Shown: positions 41,859 through 51,122 of the stretch, piece by piece
Layout: the number at the start of each line of letters is the position of its first letter
Position numbering within the stretch: position 1 is the first letter of the stretch
Assembly (NCBI RefSeq): GCF_018437275.1
Contig: NZ_JAAMFK010000003.1
Location: forward strand, 1-64,000
Length of the DNA stretch: 64,000 bases
From: Fructobacillus broussonetiae
GTDB taxonomy: Bacteria; Bacillota; Bacilli; Lactobacillales; Lactobacillaceae
Direction: 5' to 3'
Program-made: the position numbers and the translations under genes
Notes under the pieces: model-generated
What the model was told of the DNA's origin: nothing
Database searches by the model: none
Seen by the model: the letters and a program-made list of their open reading frames with translations, nothing else

Positions 41859-41951
41859 GAATGCCTTACGACTTAAATATTATATCAAGCCCCAGGCGTC
41901 ACTGCAAGGTCTTTTTTCAACTTTTAGCACGGAATTGACTTTTTAGGCAAC

Positions 41952-41982
41952 AAAAAAGGACAACCGTTTCGGTTGTCCTTTT
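41952..41982 (-). terminator. Terminator of the MMPL gene
   Basis: AAAAGGACAACC/GGTTGTCCTTTT stem, minus-strand T run. Confidence 0.9.
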
Positions 41983-41992
41983 CGTTTAAAAC

Positions 41993-44260
41993 TTAATTTT
42001 TCTTACCAGGAAATGCCCAGTTCCACTTTCCGAACACCTTCAACATTGCTGGCACAAAGAGCAAGCGAATGAAGAACGCATCAAAGAAGATTCCAAAGGC
42101 CAAGGCCAATCCCAATGACTTCGTCGTTGGATCTGGATTCAAGGCGAATGAACCGAAGACGGCAATCATGATCAAGGCTGCCGTTACGACGATTGGACCT
42201 GAATCCTGCATGGCAACAGTGACCGCACGGGTGTTGTCCTGCGTCTTCTTGTATTCTTCACGAGCACGTGAAACCATGAAGACTTCGTAATCCATGGCCA
42301 ACCCGAAGAGGATGGCCGTGACGATGATTGGCAAGAAGGAAATCAATGGCGCACCCTTCGAGACACCGAAGAAGCCCTTCATGAACCCGTCTTGGATAAC
42401 CAAGGTAGTGAATCCAAATGAAGCCAAGAGTGACAAACCGAATCCAATCATGGCTACGGCTGGCACAACGAATGAACGGAAGACCGCCATCAAGAGTAAG
42501 AAGGCCAAAACCATAATCGTGGCAGCAAAGATTGGTGTTGCATCGTTCAACTTCTTCGTGATGTCCAAGTTAACCGCATTCACACCAGTCATCGTGATTG
42601 GGGCGTTGTATTCCTTATCGGTCGTCTTTGAGTAGTCCTTAATGTGATTTACCAAGTCAGTGGTTTGCTTTGCAGCAGAACCCTTTTCAGGCGTGATCAT
42701 AACCAAAGCGTAGCGACCACTGTCAGAAATCATAAACTTGTTTCCGGCTTGTTGCATGATGGCAGCCTTAATTTGAGCTTCCACCTTTGCTTGGTCTTCT
42801 TGTGTTGGCATTTGACCAGTTGCCTGAGCCTTGGCCATCATTTCTTGCTTTGCCTTAGCAGACATTTCTTGCTGCAAGGTAGCAGCCTTCTCTTTATCAA
42901 CAGAAAGCGTCTTCAATGACTTGGCACCATCCATCTTAGCGATGTGGTCCGTCATTTTCTTCATGTTTGCTTGCTTGTCGGCGTCGCTTTGCTTGCTATC
43001 CAACTTCATCACAGCAACCAGCGGTGCATTGGTTCCTTCCCCGAACTTATCAGATACGATGTCGTATGCTTGACGCTCAGTACGGTTTTCAGGCAATGAA
43101 CCATTGTATGGCATGCCCAAACGCATGTGTTGTGCTGGCACGGCTATGGCACCCAAGGCAACAATCACCGCAACGATAACAACCCATGGCTTACCCGTAA
43201 GGAACTTCGTGAACTTTGATGGCTTGTTTGCCATGTCGTCCACCGTCTTCGTTGCAGGCTTAATGAACTTAGCCAAAAGCGCAATCAAAGCTGGAAGGAA
43301 AGTCAAGGCAGAGAAGACCGCAAAGGCAATGGCAAAGGCGGCAGCAATTCCCATTGTCGTCACGAATTCGATTCCGGCAAAGGCCAAACCGAGGACGGCA
43401 ATGATAACCGTTACACCGGCAAAGACAACAGAAGCACCAGCTTCTGAGAGGGCCTTACCAAGAGCCTTTTGACGGTCACCATCCGTTTCGGCCAAATCGG
43501 TCTTGTAACGGTTCAAGATGAAGAGCGCGTAATCAATTCCAACGGCAAGCGACAACATCACAGCCAAAGTCTGTGAAACGGATGCCATCGTCATGAAGTT
43601 CGTTCCAATCGTAACCAAAAGAATTCCTGAACCCAATCCAACGAGGGCTGAAATGATTGGCATACCGGCCGTTACAAACGAGCGGAACAACACGAGCAAC
43701 AAGACGAAGGCAATGGCGATTCCAATCAATTCGGAAGCCCCACCGAAATCAAGTTTATGAACTTGAACCGTTCCCGTGTAGGCAACTTTCACGTCGTTGT
43801 TCTTCATGTCCTTGTTGAAGGTATCCATGACACCGTCAATGGCCTTACGAGGAACGTTTGTTGAAGACTTGTAGTACGTGATATCAACGTAAGTGGTTGT
43901 CTTGTCATCTGAAATGTTTCCAACCTCGTATGGGTTTTGGACCGTCTTGATGTCCTTACCATACTTATTCTTGATATCGTTGATTGAAGATTCAACGGCT
44001 GACTTCGTCTTGTCATCCGTTACATCCCCATCCTTCTTCTGCAAAACAGCCTTCATCGTTCCGGCGTTGGGGTTTTGGTTAAACTCCTTTTCCAACGTTG
44101 ACTGGATGTTTGTTGAAGGAATACCCGAAATCGTGAGATTTTGAGTATAATGTGATCCAAAGCCAAGCGTACCGGCTGCCAATGCGACAACCACTACAAC
44201 CCAGGCAAAGAATGTCTTGAATTTATTTTTGTAAATCCATTCTCCTAAGCGCTTTAGCAT
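41993..44260 (-). CDS. MMPL-family RND exporter
   Basis: 755 residues with twelve helices in two repeated halves: TM1, an extracellular domain, then TM2-6 (LAVGIDYALFILNRYKTDLA), repeated as AMDYEVFMVSRAREEYKKT in the second half. These Asp-Tyr helices are the proton path of MMPL proteins. The second extracellular domain holds a long Lys/Ala/Met-rich helical stretch. Likely substrates are lipids or amphiphilic toxicants. Divergent from a TetR gene that probably regulates it; ribosome site GTAGGAG. Confidence 0.9.
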   Translation of the reverse strand: MLKRLGEWIYKNKFKTFFAWVVVVVALAAGTLGFGSHYTQNLTISGIPSTNIQSTLEKEFNQNPNAGTMKAVLQKKDGDVTDDKTKSAVESSINDIKNKYGKDIKTVQNPYEVGNISDDKTTTYVDITYYKSSTNVPRKAIDGVMDTFNKDMKNNDVKVAYTGTVQVHKLDFGGASELIGIAIAFVLLLVLFRSFVTAGMPIISALVGLGSGILLVTIGTNFMTMASVSQTLAVMLSLAVGIDYALFILNRYKTDLAETDGDRQKALGKALSEAGASVVFAGVTVIIAVLGLAFAGIEFVTTMGIAAAFAIAFAVFSALTFLPALIALLAKFIKPATKTVDDMANKPSKFTKFLTGKPWVVIVAVIVALGAIAVPAQHMRLGMPYNGSLPENRTERQAYDIVSDKFGEGTNAPLVAVMKLDSKQSDADKQANMKKMTDHIAKMDGAKSLKTLSVDKEKAATLQQEMSAKAKQEMMAKAQATGQMPTQEDQAKVEAQIKAAIMQQAGNKFMISDSGRYALVMITPEKGSAAKQTTDLVNHIKDYSKTTDKEYNAPITMTGVNAVNLDITKKLNDATPIFAATIMVLAFLLLMAVFRSFVVPAVAMIGFGLSLLASFGFTTLVIQDGFMKGFFGVSKGAPLISFLPIIVTAILFGLAMDYEVFMVSRAREEYKKTQDNTRAVTVAMQDSGPIVVTAALIMIAVFGSFALNPDPTTKSLGLALAFGIFFDAFFIRLLFVPAMLKVFGKWNWAFPGKKN

Positions 44261-44335
44261 AATGTTACTCCTACTTTCATTTAATTAACCGTTACCCATT
44301 TTAGGCGTGGAAAAATAAAACGGAAAGAGTTAAAA

Positions 44336-44896
44336 TTGAGATACTGTTCAACAGTGAGACAAGAAAAAGAAAGTGTCCCAGATATTATGGCGAACAAAAC
44401 ATTCACGCTCATGCACCAACACCTCATTGAATCTGCTTCTGAAGCGATGGGGTCCATTCCCTTTTCAAAACTTTCAGTGAAGCACATTTGCGAAGAAGCC
44501 GATGTGAACCGAAATACCTTTTACCGTCACTTTGATGATAAATACCAACTCCTAGAAGTGATGATTCGTTTGGTGATGGAAAAGGCGACGGAAGAAATCG
44601 ATATGGAGCAATTCCGGAAAGCTCCCTTTACCACCATCCACAACCTTTCATTCGAAGGCACTTTGGACATTTTGCAATTCCAAATGCAGGATAAAATCTT
44701 TGAAGAACAGTTTTACAACGGTGTCTTTAAGGAATTAACGCGGATTGCCACATCATCCGATATTCTTTGGTTACTCGGAAACGTCCAGGTTGTCCACATT
44801 TGGAACAACAGCTTAAATAAGCCATACTCAATCAACAAAGACTACAAAATTTTTGATGAAATTATTCGTACAAGAAAGTTTCCTGGAATTGATTAA
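44336..44896 (+). CDS. TetR-family regulator divergent from the MMPL exporter
   Basis: 186 residues if TTG at 44336 is used (GGAAAGAG lies 6-7 bases upstream), or 169 from ATG at 44387, which aligns better with the domain but has no clear ribosome site. The helix-turn-helix is SKLSVKHICEEADVNRNTFY followed by RHFDDKYQLLEVMI. The C-terminal domain is helical. A perfect ACTGTT-C-AACAGT palindrome (44343-44355) lies in the divergent promoter region or just inside the longer frame. Likely represses the exporter and itself. Confidence 0.82.
   Translation: MRYCSTVRQEKESVPDIMANKTFTLMHQHLIESASEAMGSIPFSKLSVKHICEEADVNRNTFYRHFDDKYQLLEVMIRLVMEKATEEIDMEQFRKAPFTTIHNLSFEGTLDILQFQMQDKIFEEQFYNGVFKELTRIATSSDILWLLGNVQVVHIWNNSLNKPYSINKDYKIFDEIIRTRKFPGID
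44343..44355 (+). promoter_or_regulatory. Palindromic operator candidate between tetR and the MMPL gene
   Basis: ACTGTTCAACAGT is a perfect palindrome around a central C. Its position 83 bases from the exporter start fits TetR control of both genes. Confidence 0.5.
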
Positions 44897-44897
44897 T

Positions 44898-44930
44898 AAA
44901 AAAGCCAAGACAATCGTCTTGGCTTTTTTA
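44898..44930 (+). terminator. Bidirectional terminator
   Basis: AAAAAAGCCAAGAC/GTCTTGGCTTTTTT stem between convergent genes. Confidence 0.9.
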
Positions 44931-44940
44931 TTTCGATTAA

Positions 44941-45723
44941 TTAGTGCAACAAAAGATAGAGCGTTGTTGCTTGCACCCAACCATTATGGAACATGTGCAG
45001 CAAAATGGATGATGAGAGTTTATTTGTTTTTTGATAAACATAGGCCAATGCCAATCCCAGAATAAGGTACGGTGGCAAGTCTAATAGCGATACCCAACTA
45101 TAGGATCCAAGGTGGTAAAGGCCAAACAGAAGTCCAGAGAAGAAAACCGTCAGATAGCCTTTCTTACTCTTCTTAAAAGTCTTGAAGAAAACGCCACGAA
45201 AGAGAAACTCTTCCATGATGGGGCCAATCAAAACAATCAAAATCGATAGAGCAATCAATGAGTAGCGACCACCCATGTTCATCAACTGATCGAGAGCGGC
45301 TTGATTTTCCGTTGTATCCTGAGCCCACTTCGAAAAGACTGTCATCTGAATCGTTGACCAAACGGACAAGGCCGCAAAAGCAATGATGTAAACAGCTATA
45401 ATAAAGCCGAGCTCATTAACTGTAGGCCAAGCAATCTTTCTTAGTGAAGGAAGTTGTTGCCATTTTTCTTGCGTGAATTGATATTGCTTCGGAAAAAGGT
45501 AACGTATGACAAAGAAAGAGTAGACCAGTGCGAGAATCAATCCACTAACGAGCCAAAGGTAACGTTCGCATCCTTTAAATAAAACGGATACCTGGGTCAA
45601 TGACATCGCGATGAATTCCAGCGCAAAGAATGTTAAAAAAACAAAGCAGTGCAGAAGAAAAATTGACACTACTCGTAATTTTACATGCTGATCAAAAAAT
45701 GTTTTGAGCTTTTTTGTATTCAT
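44941..45723 (-). CDS. CPBP-family intramembrane metalloprotease
   Basis: 260 residues, about eight membrane helices. Unlike the pair at 16.8-18.1 kb it keeps the full motif set: GPIMEEFLFRGVFF (EExxxR), FGLYHLG (FxxxH) and LHMFHNGW (HxxxN). Family members cleave prenylated or bacteriocin-related peptides or confer immunity; the target here is unknown. Ribosome site GAGGT. Monocistronic. Confidence 0.87.
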   Translation of the reverse strand: MNTKKLKTFFDQHVKLRVVSIFLLHCFVFLTFFALEFIAMSLTQVSVLFKGCERYLWLVSGLILALVYSFFVIRYLFPKQYQFTQEKWQQLPSLRKIAWPTVNELGFIIAVYIIAFAALSVWSTIQMTVFSKWAQDTTENQAALDQLMNMGGRYSLIALSILIVLIGPIMEEFLFRGVFFKTFKKSKKGYLTVFFSGLLFGLYHLGSYSWVSLLDLPPYLILGLALAYVYQKTNKLSSSILLHMFHNGWVQATTLYLLLH

Positions 45724-45785
45724 TATTAACCTCTATACTTGGCTCAGAATACCACGGGATGTTTTTCAACAAGCAGACCCGTGAT

Positions 45786-46271
45786 TTAAGATTTTAGTTC
45801 TTGGGGTGCTGCCACTTCCTCACGTTCAGAAGGCAAAAGCTTAATTAAGACATCAGCTAGCAACAGCATTACCATTATCAAGGTGGCAAGAATTGTTGTA
45901 TAACCATTCAATGCCCACTGCGAAACAAAAACAAGAAGGCTAATCAAGAAAGCTGCTTCAACGATGAAAAGCCACTTAGATACGCCAGCGTCACGGTACC
46001 GTCGGAAGGACATCGAAACGTTTGGCAAGATTGTGCCAATGATGAAGAGTAAAGCAAACATAATCCAAATCATGGCGGCAAAAGCAAAGATGATGTCCAA
46101 GATATGTGGAAGCGCAACCTCAGTAAGAATTCGAGCAAATCCGTCGATTCCAGCTGCGAATAAGAGTACGATGATGAAATTAACCAAAGAAGCTAACCAG
46201 TAGTCTTTACGTGTTGTCTTGCCAGTAAAATCAAAGGTCAATTCTAAAAATTTACCATACGCTAAAATCAT
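45786..46271 (-). CDS. DUF805 membrane protein
   Basis: 161 residues with four to five membrane helices. DUF805 signature: FDFTGKTTRKDYWLASLVN near the N-terminus and MSFRRYRDAGVSKWLF (R-R-x-x-D-x-G) in the middle. Function of the family is unknown; it is often stress-associated in annotation only. Ribosome site GGGAGCAGAGAG. Monocistronic. Confidence 0.87.
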   Translation of the reverse strand: MILAYGKFLELTFDFTGKTTRKDYWLASLVNFIIVLLFAAGIDGFARILTEVALPHILDIIFAFAAMIWIMFALLFIIGTILPNVSMSFRRYRDAGVSKWLFIVEAAFLISLLVFVSQWALNGYTTILATLIMVMLLLADVLIKLLPSEREEVAAPQELKS

Positions 46272-46348
46272 GCTCTCTGCTCCCTGCCTATAAGTATCAC
46301 TATTATAACATTTTGAAGAACAGGAACTGTTAGTTATTCTAAAGTAAC

Positions 46349-46372
46349 AAAAAAGAGCCGCTCGGCTCTTTT
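46349..46372 (-). terminator. Terminator after the Cof-type hydrolase gene
   Basis: AAGAGCC/GGCTCTT stem with loop GCTC, minus-strand T run. Confidence 0.8.
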
Positions 46373-46382
46373 AAATAAACGA

Positions 46383-47207
46383 CTAATCTAACACTTTTTC
46401 TTCAATGGTCTTTAAAACGCCAGCCTCAACGTTTGGGGCAACCGCTTCCTTGTCGTGTTCTTCGTGCATGAAGGCTGCGGCGTTGGGCATCAAGTAAGAC
46501 TGCTTGTACTTCTTTAACATCTCCAAGTCATTGGAGTTATCACCAAAGACCATCACTTCGTCATCTTTGATGCCATAATGCTTTTGAAGAAGTTCCAAGG
46601 CGTTGGCTTTATTCACGTCCTTTGGCAAGATATCAACGGAACCAAAACCAGACCCCGTCACGTGAATCTCAGACCCAAACAAGTTTCGAATCTCTTGGAC
46701 GTACTTTTGCACCTCTTCGTGTGGCCAGATAAAGCCAACACCAAGAATCTGATCATCAATTTCCATCAGTTTCTCGACCTGCGTCACGTTCGGGTAAAAG
46801 CGTGATAGCATTGCCTGCACTTCTTTTGTGGCGTGGTTTGAAACATAAGTACCACGTGTTCCAGCCAAGACAATCAAATTATCATTTGATTGTGGGTTGT
46901 GCGTGTTCCAATCAAGAACCGTCTGAATTTGCTTCGGTGTTAAGTAAACAGCTGAAAGCAATTCTCCATGAGTTGCGACAACCGATCCGTTCGAGCCGAC
47001 GAAGTCGATTTGATCGGCCAAACCATAGTCAGCCATTGGTGCAAAAAGTTCTTGAAGATTTTCGAGCTGGCGACCTGAGGCCGCAACAAAACGGATTCCT
47101 TTTTCTTTCAGCTGCGCTAATACTTTCGCAAAGTGTTTCTGATCGTAGTGATCTTCGCTAGCTAGAAAAGTCCCATCCATGTCGGATGCAATTAATTTAA
47201 TCGTCAT
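46383..47207 (-). CDS. Cof-type HAD-family phosphatase
   Basis: 274 residues of the HAD IIB (Cof) subfamily. Motif I is ASDMDGTFL with the nucleophile Asp, motif II ASGRQ, motif III Lys in PKDVNKANAL and motif IV VFGDNSNDLEML. These cytosolic enzymes dephosphorylate sugar phosphates, FMN or similar. Substrate cannot be read from sequence. It ends with the terminator at 46349. Confidence 0.9.
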   Translation of the reverse strand: MTIKLIASDMDGTFLASEDHYDQKHFAKVLAQLKEKGIRFVAASGRQLENLQELFAPMADYGLADQIDFVGSNGSVVATHGELLSAVYLTPKQIQTVLDWNTHNPQSNDNLIVLAGTRGTYVSNHATKEVQAMLSRFYPNVTQVEKLMEIDDQILGVGFIWPHEEVQKYVQEIRNLFGSEIHVTGSGFGSVDILPKDVNKANALELLQKHYGIKDDEVMVFGDNSNDLEMLKKYKQSYLMPNAAAFMHEEHDKEAVAPNVEAGVLKTIEEKVLD

Positions 47208-47255
47208 ATCTCGCCTTTCATTGAATAATCAGGTGAGCACCAATTCTATATGCTT

Positions 47256-48302
47256 TTATTCAGCAAAGCCTTCTAAATACTTATCGTAAGCTTCTTGATC
47301 CACAACCCAATCTAATTCACCAATGTATGCCAAATCAGGGTCATGATATGCAAAGCCGTGCTTAAACTTGTAAAGTCCGTCTTCTGATGTGAATTCACCA
47401 ACACCACCAAAGTCGTATCGAACCTTCTTTTCTTCAAGTCCCCACTTCAGCATTTCCCATTGAATGAGATAAGGGGCTTCCAATTGACGGTATTCGCGGT
47501 TTGATCCAGCGTACATGTACCAAATTTTTTCACCGTAGTTAAAACCGATACCAGCAGCAACCGGTGTGCCATCTTCAGCCTTCGCAATAAAGACGCGGAA
47601 GCGGTTCGTATCGGACCAAATCTTTTGCATCTTTTCGAAGTATTCGAAAGGACGGTATGTGATTTCATGGACTGCAGCAGTCAATTTGTACAATTCGAAG
47701 AATTCTTTAACTTCTTCCATTGATTGACCAGCTTCAACCGTTACACCATCACGAATGGCACGACGGATAAAGTTACGGTGCTTTCCCTTAAAGTGAAGCA
47801 TCAGTTCATCTTCGTTCGTGATGACCTGTGCTCCTTCACCACGTCCATCGTAGTAAAGTTCAACATTCTTACGAGGTTGGATATTGCCGTGCATGTAATT
47901 AATTTCAGTGTTACGAGTAACAAAGCCTTCATTCTTGTAAGCGGCATCCAACTCATCACTATAGTAAACTTCCGGATCCATTCGGAGTAAAAATACGTTT
48001 TTTGGTAAGTTGTCCAGAGCTTCTTCAACCATGGACTTGACCAATTTCTCATCCTTAACGTTAGCAACTGGTCCCTTTGGGCAGTATGCTAAAAGCTTTC
48101 CAGGAACAGCCTCAACCGTCAACACGGACATAGCAGCAATAATTTCACCTGCCTCGTTTTCACGATAAATGTATACGTGTCCCCAGTTTGACTTCAATTC
48201 ACCCCACTTAGGGTCTTGCGTGACTTGACCATAGGGTGAATTTTCGACAAAAGCACGGTACTTTTGAACTGCATTATTGTTATTTAAATCAAGAACTGCC
48301 AT
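47256..48302 (-). CDS. FemX-like peptidoglycan bridge aminoacyltransferase
   Basis: 348 residues, FemABX family with two GNAT-like subdomains: N-terminal PYGQVTQDPKWGELKSNWG, a central NFIRRAIRDGVTVEAG, and the second subdomain YMYAGSNREYRQLEAPYLIQ followed by YDFGGVGEF. It adds the first bridge residue from aminoacyl-tRNA to the stem-peptide Lys of lipid II. Only one fem gene is seen here; extension enzymes would lie elsewhere. It follows rex by 5 bases, so redox-linked cotranscription is likely. Confidence 0.88.
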   Translation of the reverse strand: MAVLDLNNNNAVQKYRAFVENSPYGQVTQDPKWGELKSNWGHVYIYRENEAGEIIAAMSVLTVEAVPGKLLAYCPKGPVANVKDEKLVKSMVEEALDNLPKNVFLLRMDPEVYYSDELDAAYKNEGFVTRNTEINYMHGNIQPRKNVELYYDGRGEGAQVITNEDELMLHFKGKHRNFIRRAIRDGVTVEAGQSMEEVKEFFELYKLTAAVHEITYRPFEYFEKMQKIWSDTNRFRVFIAKAEDGTPVAAGIGFNYGEKIWYMYAGSNREYRQLEAPYLIQWEMLKWGLEEKKVRYDFGGVGEFTSEDGLYKFKHGFAYHDPDLAYIGELDWVVDQEAYDKYLEGFAE

Positions 48303-48307
48303 TTTCT

Positions 48308-48955
48308 TTACTTCCCTGTCGTGATTGTTGCGTAGTTTTGGATAAAGTAGACCAAGGTCTGCAATTCGTTCGTCAAGTCGACGTTTTGAACGCGAACGCC
48401 ATCTGGAACTGAAACACGGAGTGGGGTGAAGTTCATGATTCCCTTAACACCGGCTTCGACCAACTTGTCCGTGATTCCTTGTGCTTCTTCTTGTGGCACC
48501 GTCAAAATGGCGATGTTGATGCGTTGGGCACGAATTTGTTCTTCCAATTCAGACATGTCATAGATTGGCACACCTGACAAGATTTTACCGCGGTGCTCGT
48601 TAATGTCAAAAGCAGCGGCGATTCGCATGTTTGATGATTGGTGGAAGTTGAAGTTCAAGAGCGCTTGTCCCAAGTGTCCAACTCCAATCAAAGCAACATT
48701 GATGAGTGAGCTTTGATCCAACACCTTGGCGAAGAATGAAAGCAAAGCCTTCACGTCGTATCCATAGCCTCGTTTACCTAAAGCTCCGAAGTATGAGAAA
48801 TCACGACGAATCGTTGCGGCATCAAACTTAGTGGCTTCCGCCAATTCAGCTGATGAGATGCGGTGTGTTCCGGCATCCTCCAAAAAAGTTAAGTAGCGGT
48901 AGTAAATCGGCAACCGTTTCGCGGTCGCGCGAGGGATTTTTGCTTGTTCGTCCAT
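48308..48955 (-). CDS. rex: Redox-sensing repressor Rex
   Basis: 215 residues. N-terminal winged helix ([38 protein letters not shown]), central Rossmann NAD(H) domain ([16 protein letters not shown]), and a C-terminal swapped helix. It represses fermentation and redox genes until NADH rises. Several TTGTGAAA-type Rex half-sites overlap its own promoter, indicating autoregulation. femX follows by 5 bases. Confidence 0.95.
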   Translation of the reverse strand: MDEQAKIPRATAKRLPIYYRYLTFLEDAGTHRISSAELAEATKFDAATIRRDFSYFGALGKRGYGYDVKALLSFFAKVLDQSSLINVALIGVGHLGQALLNFNFHQSSNMRIAAAFDINEHRGKILSGVPIYDMSELEEQIRAQRINIAILTVPQEEAQGITDKLVEAGVKGIMNFTPLRVSVPDGVRVQNVDLTNELQTLVYFIQNYATITTGK

Positions 48956-48980
48956 CGTCTATTCTCCATTCGGCTTATTT

Positions 48981-49078
48981 GTGAAAACACAGTTGTTTGT
49001 GAAACATATTGTTTATATTATAGCATAATATAAGACTTTGTGAAACGCCTTTGTTCAATTTTCACATTATATTTATCA
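48981..49078 (-). promoter_or_regulatory. rex promoter with clustered Rex half-sites
   Basis: TTCACA (49039-49044), 16 bases, TATAAT (49017-49022) on the minus strand. TTGTGAAA-like words occur at 48979, 48995 and 49038, with inverted TTTCACA and ATCACA words at 49060-49081. The Rex consensus is TTGTGAA-N4-TTCACAA, and one half-site covers the -35. Confidence 0.65.
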
Positions 49079-49112
49079 CATACTTTTTAAATACATTGTT
49101 GAATAATATAAA

Positions 49113-49136
49113 AAAACAGGGTGTTTACCCTGTTTT
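49113..49136 (-). terminator. Terminator of the tsaB-rimI-tsaD operon
   Basis: AAAACAGGGT/ACCCTGTTTT stem with GTTT loop, directly after the tsaD stop. Confidence 0.88.
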
Positions 49137-49139
49137 CAT

Positions 49140-50159
49140 TTAATCTTTTTCACGAAGTGCAAAGTCCAACCCGGGCCTGGTATTTAAATCCAGGTCGGCG
49201 AACACGCCGTCTTCATAATTCCAGTAACCGGCAGCACCAATCATCGCGGCGTTATCGCCGGTATACTGCTTCGGCACGGGGATAAAGTTCGTCTCCGGGA
49301 ATTTCTGAAGCAGATCTCCCAGGGCAGCACGCAAGCCGGAATTGGCAGCGACCCCACCAGCAAGCACGAAAGACTTTACCGGGAAGTCAGACAAAGCCCG
49401 GTCCGTTCGATCAATCAAAGCCTTAATCACCGCAGCTTGGAAGGAAGCGGCCAAATCCTTTTGATCGATTTCTTCCTCTCGCTGTTCGGCGTTGTGCACC
49501 TGGTTAATCACGGCTGACTTCAAACCAGAAAATGAGAAGTCATAGCCAGCTTCGTGCGCCATCGCTTGAGGGAATTTGATGGTTACCTCACCCTGTGCGG
49601 CCAATTCGTCGATGGCCTTTCCGGCTGGGTAGTTCAAGTTCATCAAACGGCCGACCTTATCGTAGGACTCACCAGCCGCGTCATCGTAAGTTTCACCGAG
49701 AATTTCAAAGGAGTTTTGCTTTTCCATCAAGACAAGTTCGGTGTGTCCACCAGAAACCATCAAGGCCAAAGCGGGATATTCGATGGGCTGATTAAAGTTT
49801 GCAGCAGCAATGTGTCCAGCTAAGTGATTAACAGGAACAATTGGCAAGTCGTGCGCCAAAGCAAAAGTCTTGGCCCCCATCAAACCAACTAGGAGCGATC
49901 CAACCAAACCAGGTCCGTACGTAACGGCCACAGCGTCAATTTCAGAAACGGGAATGCCCGCTTCGTCCAAGGCGATGTCCAAAGTTTTCGTAATCCATTC
50001 CAAGTGGTGGCGGGAAGCCACTTCCGGAACAATTCCGCCGAAGCGTTGGTGGGAGTTAATTTGCGTAGCGACGGCGTTTGAAAGAACGGTTTTACCGTCT
50101 TTAACGATTGCCACTGACGTTTCATCAGCACTTGATTCAAATGCAATTAATGTTGTCAT
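49140..50159 (-). CDS. tsaD: tRNA threonylcarbamoyladenosine biosynthesis protein TsaD
   Basis: 339 residues of the ASKHA fold. It transfers threonylcarbamoyl to A37 of ANN-decoding tRNAs. Seen: [14 protein letters not shown], the metal-binding [31 protein letters not shown] and [14 protein letters not shown]. It overlaps the upstream GNAT by 4 bases. With TsaB at 51106 and TsaC at 52340 most of the t6A pathway is here; TsaE is not in the window. Confidence 0.95.
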   Translation of the reverse strand: MTTLIAFESSADETSVAIVKDGKTVLSNAVATQINSHQRFGGIVPEVASRHHLEWITKTLDIALDEAGIPVSEIDAVAVTYGPGLVGSLLVGLMGAKTFALAHDLPIVPVNHLAGHIAAANFNQPIEYPALALMVSGGHTELVLMEKQNSFEILGETYDDAAGESYDKVGRLMNLNYPAGKAIDELAAQGEVTIKFPQAMAHEAGYDFSFSGLKSAVINQVHNAEQREEEIDQKDLAASFQAAVIKALIDRTDRALSDFPVKSFVLAGGVAANSGLRAALGDLLQKFPETNFIPVPKQYTGDNAAMIGAAGYWNYEDGVFADLDLNTRPGLDFALREKD

Positions 50160-50572
50160 TGCTTTTTCTCCATTAAAATCGCGGTTTGCCCGTCGGGATA
50201 ATAGTTTTTGCGCTCGTGGTAGGCCGAAAAGCCGAACTTCAGATACAAGTTACGGGCACGAATGTTATTCTCGGCCACTTCGAGCAAGATTCGGCAGGGC
50301 CCTAATTCAGACAACCATTCTTCTAGCACTGCCTGCCCTAATCCCTGTCCCTGCATGCCGGGTTGAACGGCAATGAGGTCGAGCTCAGCTTCGTCGAAGA
50401 ACTTCGTGTAAGACAGGAAAGCCGTCTGTTGTTCATTAATCAGGTAGTGGACACGGTCGGCAGACAAATGATGGTCTAAAAGTTCTTTTGGAAGCAAGTC
50501 CCGTTGAAAGGCGGTTTGCGCAATCATGTAAATCTGATCGGCGTCTGATTGTGTTGCAGGTCTAAGCTTCAA
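50156..50572 (-). CDS. GNAT acetyltransferase, RimI-like (second of pair)
   Basis: 138 residues if started at TTG 50572, which overlaps the end of rimI by 11 bases and gives [19 protein letters not shown] longer ATG frame begins inside rimI and lacks a ribosome site. GNAT motifs: [19 protein letters not shown] (acetyl-CoA loop) and [15 protein letters not shown]. The C-terminal [13 protein letters not shown] is RimI-like. It overlaps tsaD by 4 bases. Substrate could be a ribosomal protein N-terminus or another protein. Confidence 0.78.
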   Translation of the reverse strand: MKLRPATQSDADQIYMIAQTAFQRDLLPKELLDHHLSADRVHYLINEQQTAFLSYTKFFDEAELDLIAVQPGMQGQGLGQAVLEEWLSELGPCRILLEVAENNIRARNLYLKFGFSAYHERKNYYPDGQTAILMEKKQ

Positions 50573-51122
50573 GATTTTGCACCATTGAAATTGCGTCTTC
50601 TTTGTTGTCAACGTAGTACTTCTCAATCACGTCTTGCACACGGAAACCGAGACGATCGTACAAAGCCAAGGCACCGGTGTTTGAACGGCGGGCTTCAAGG
50701 GAAAGCATTGGCAAGCCAATCTCCCAGGCGACGGCCTTCGCCGTGTTGATCATGTAAGTCCCAACTTGTCTTCCCTGCCAAACAGGCAAGACCGCGAGGT
50801 TGGCAATGTGCAAATCCGGCACCTGTTCACGACGCACGAGGGCGATGAACCCGATGACTTGGTCGCGTTTCACACAGACGAGGTAGAGCCGGTCTTCTTC
50901 TTGGGTCAACTCGTGGTAAAAGTCGCGGGCGACCCAGGGTGCGTAGCCGTTGTATACGGCCTCCTGGGTCGCCACGAGTCCAGGAATATCAGAAACGGTC
51001 GCTAACCGAAGGGTCAAGACATCCCCGTTTGCTTCAAAGCGTTCGCTTGGAAAGTCAATCAGAGTCTGCGCAACCGGTTTTTCCTTCTTTTTCTTCTTTT
51101 TACTTTTAAACTTCAAAAACAT
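50562..51122 (-). CDS. rimI: Ribosomal protein alanine N-acetyltransferase RimI
   Basis: 186 residues. The first 18 are an unusual Lys-rich tail (KFKSKKKKKKEKP). The GNAT core has VLPVWQGRQVGTYMI and the RimI signature LSLEARRSNTGALALYDRLG, then YYVDNKEDAISM. RimI acetylates the N-terminus of S18 and is commonly placed between tsaB and tsaD, as here. Its start overlaps tsaB by 17 bases. The basic tail might tether it to ribosomes (inference). Confidence 0.87.
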   Translation of the reverse strand: MFLKFKSKKKKKKEKPVAQTLIDFPSERFEANGDVLTLRLATVSDIPGLVATQEAVYNGYAPWVARDFYHELTQEEDRLYLVCVKRDQVIGFIALVRREQVPDLHIANLAVLPVWQGRQVGTYMINTAKAVAWEIGLPMLSLEARRSNTGALALYDRLGFRVQDVIEKYYVDNKEDAISMVQNLEA

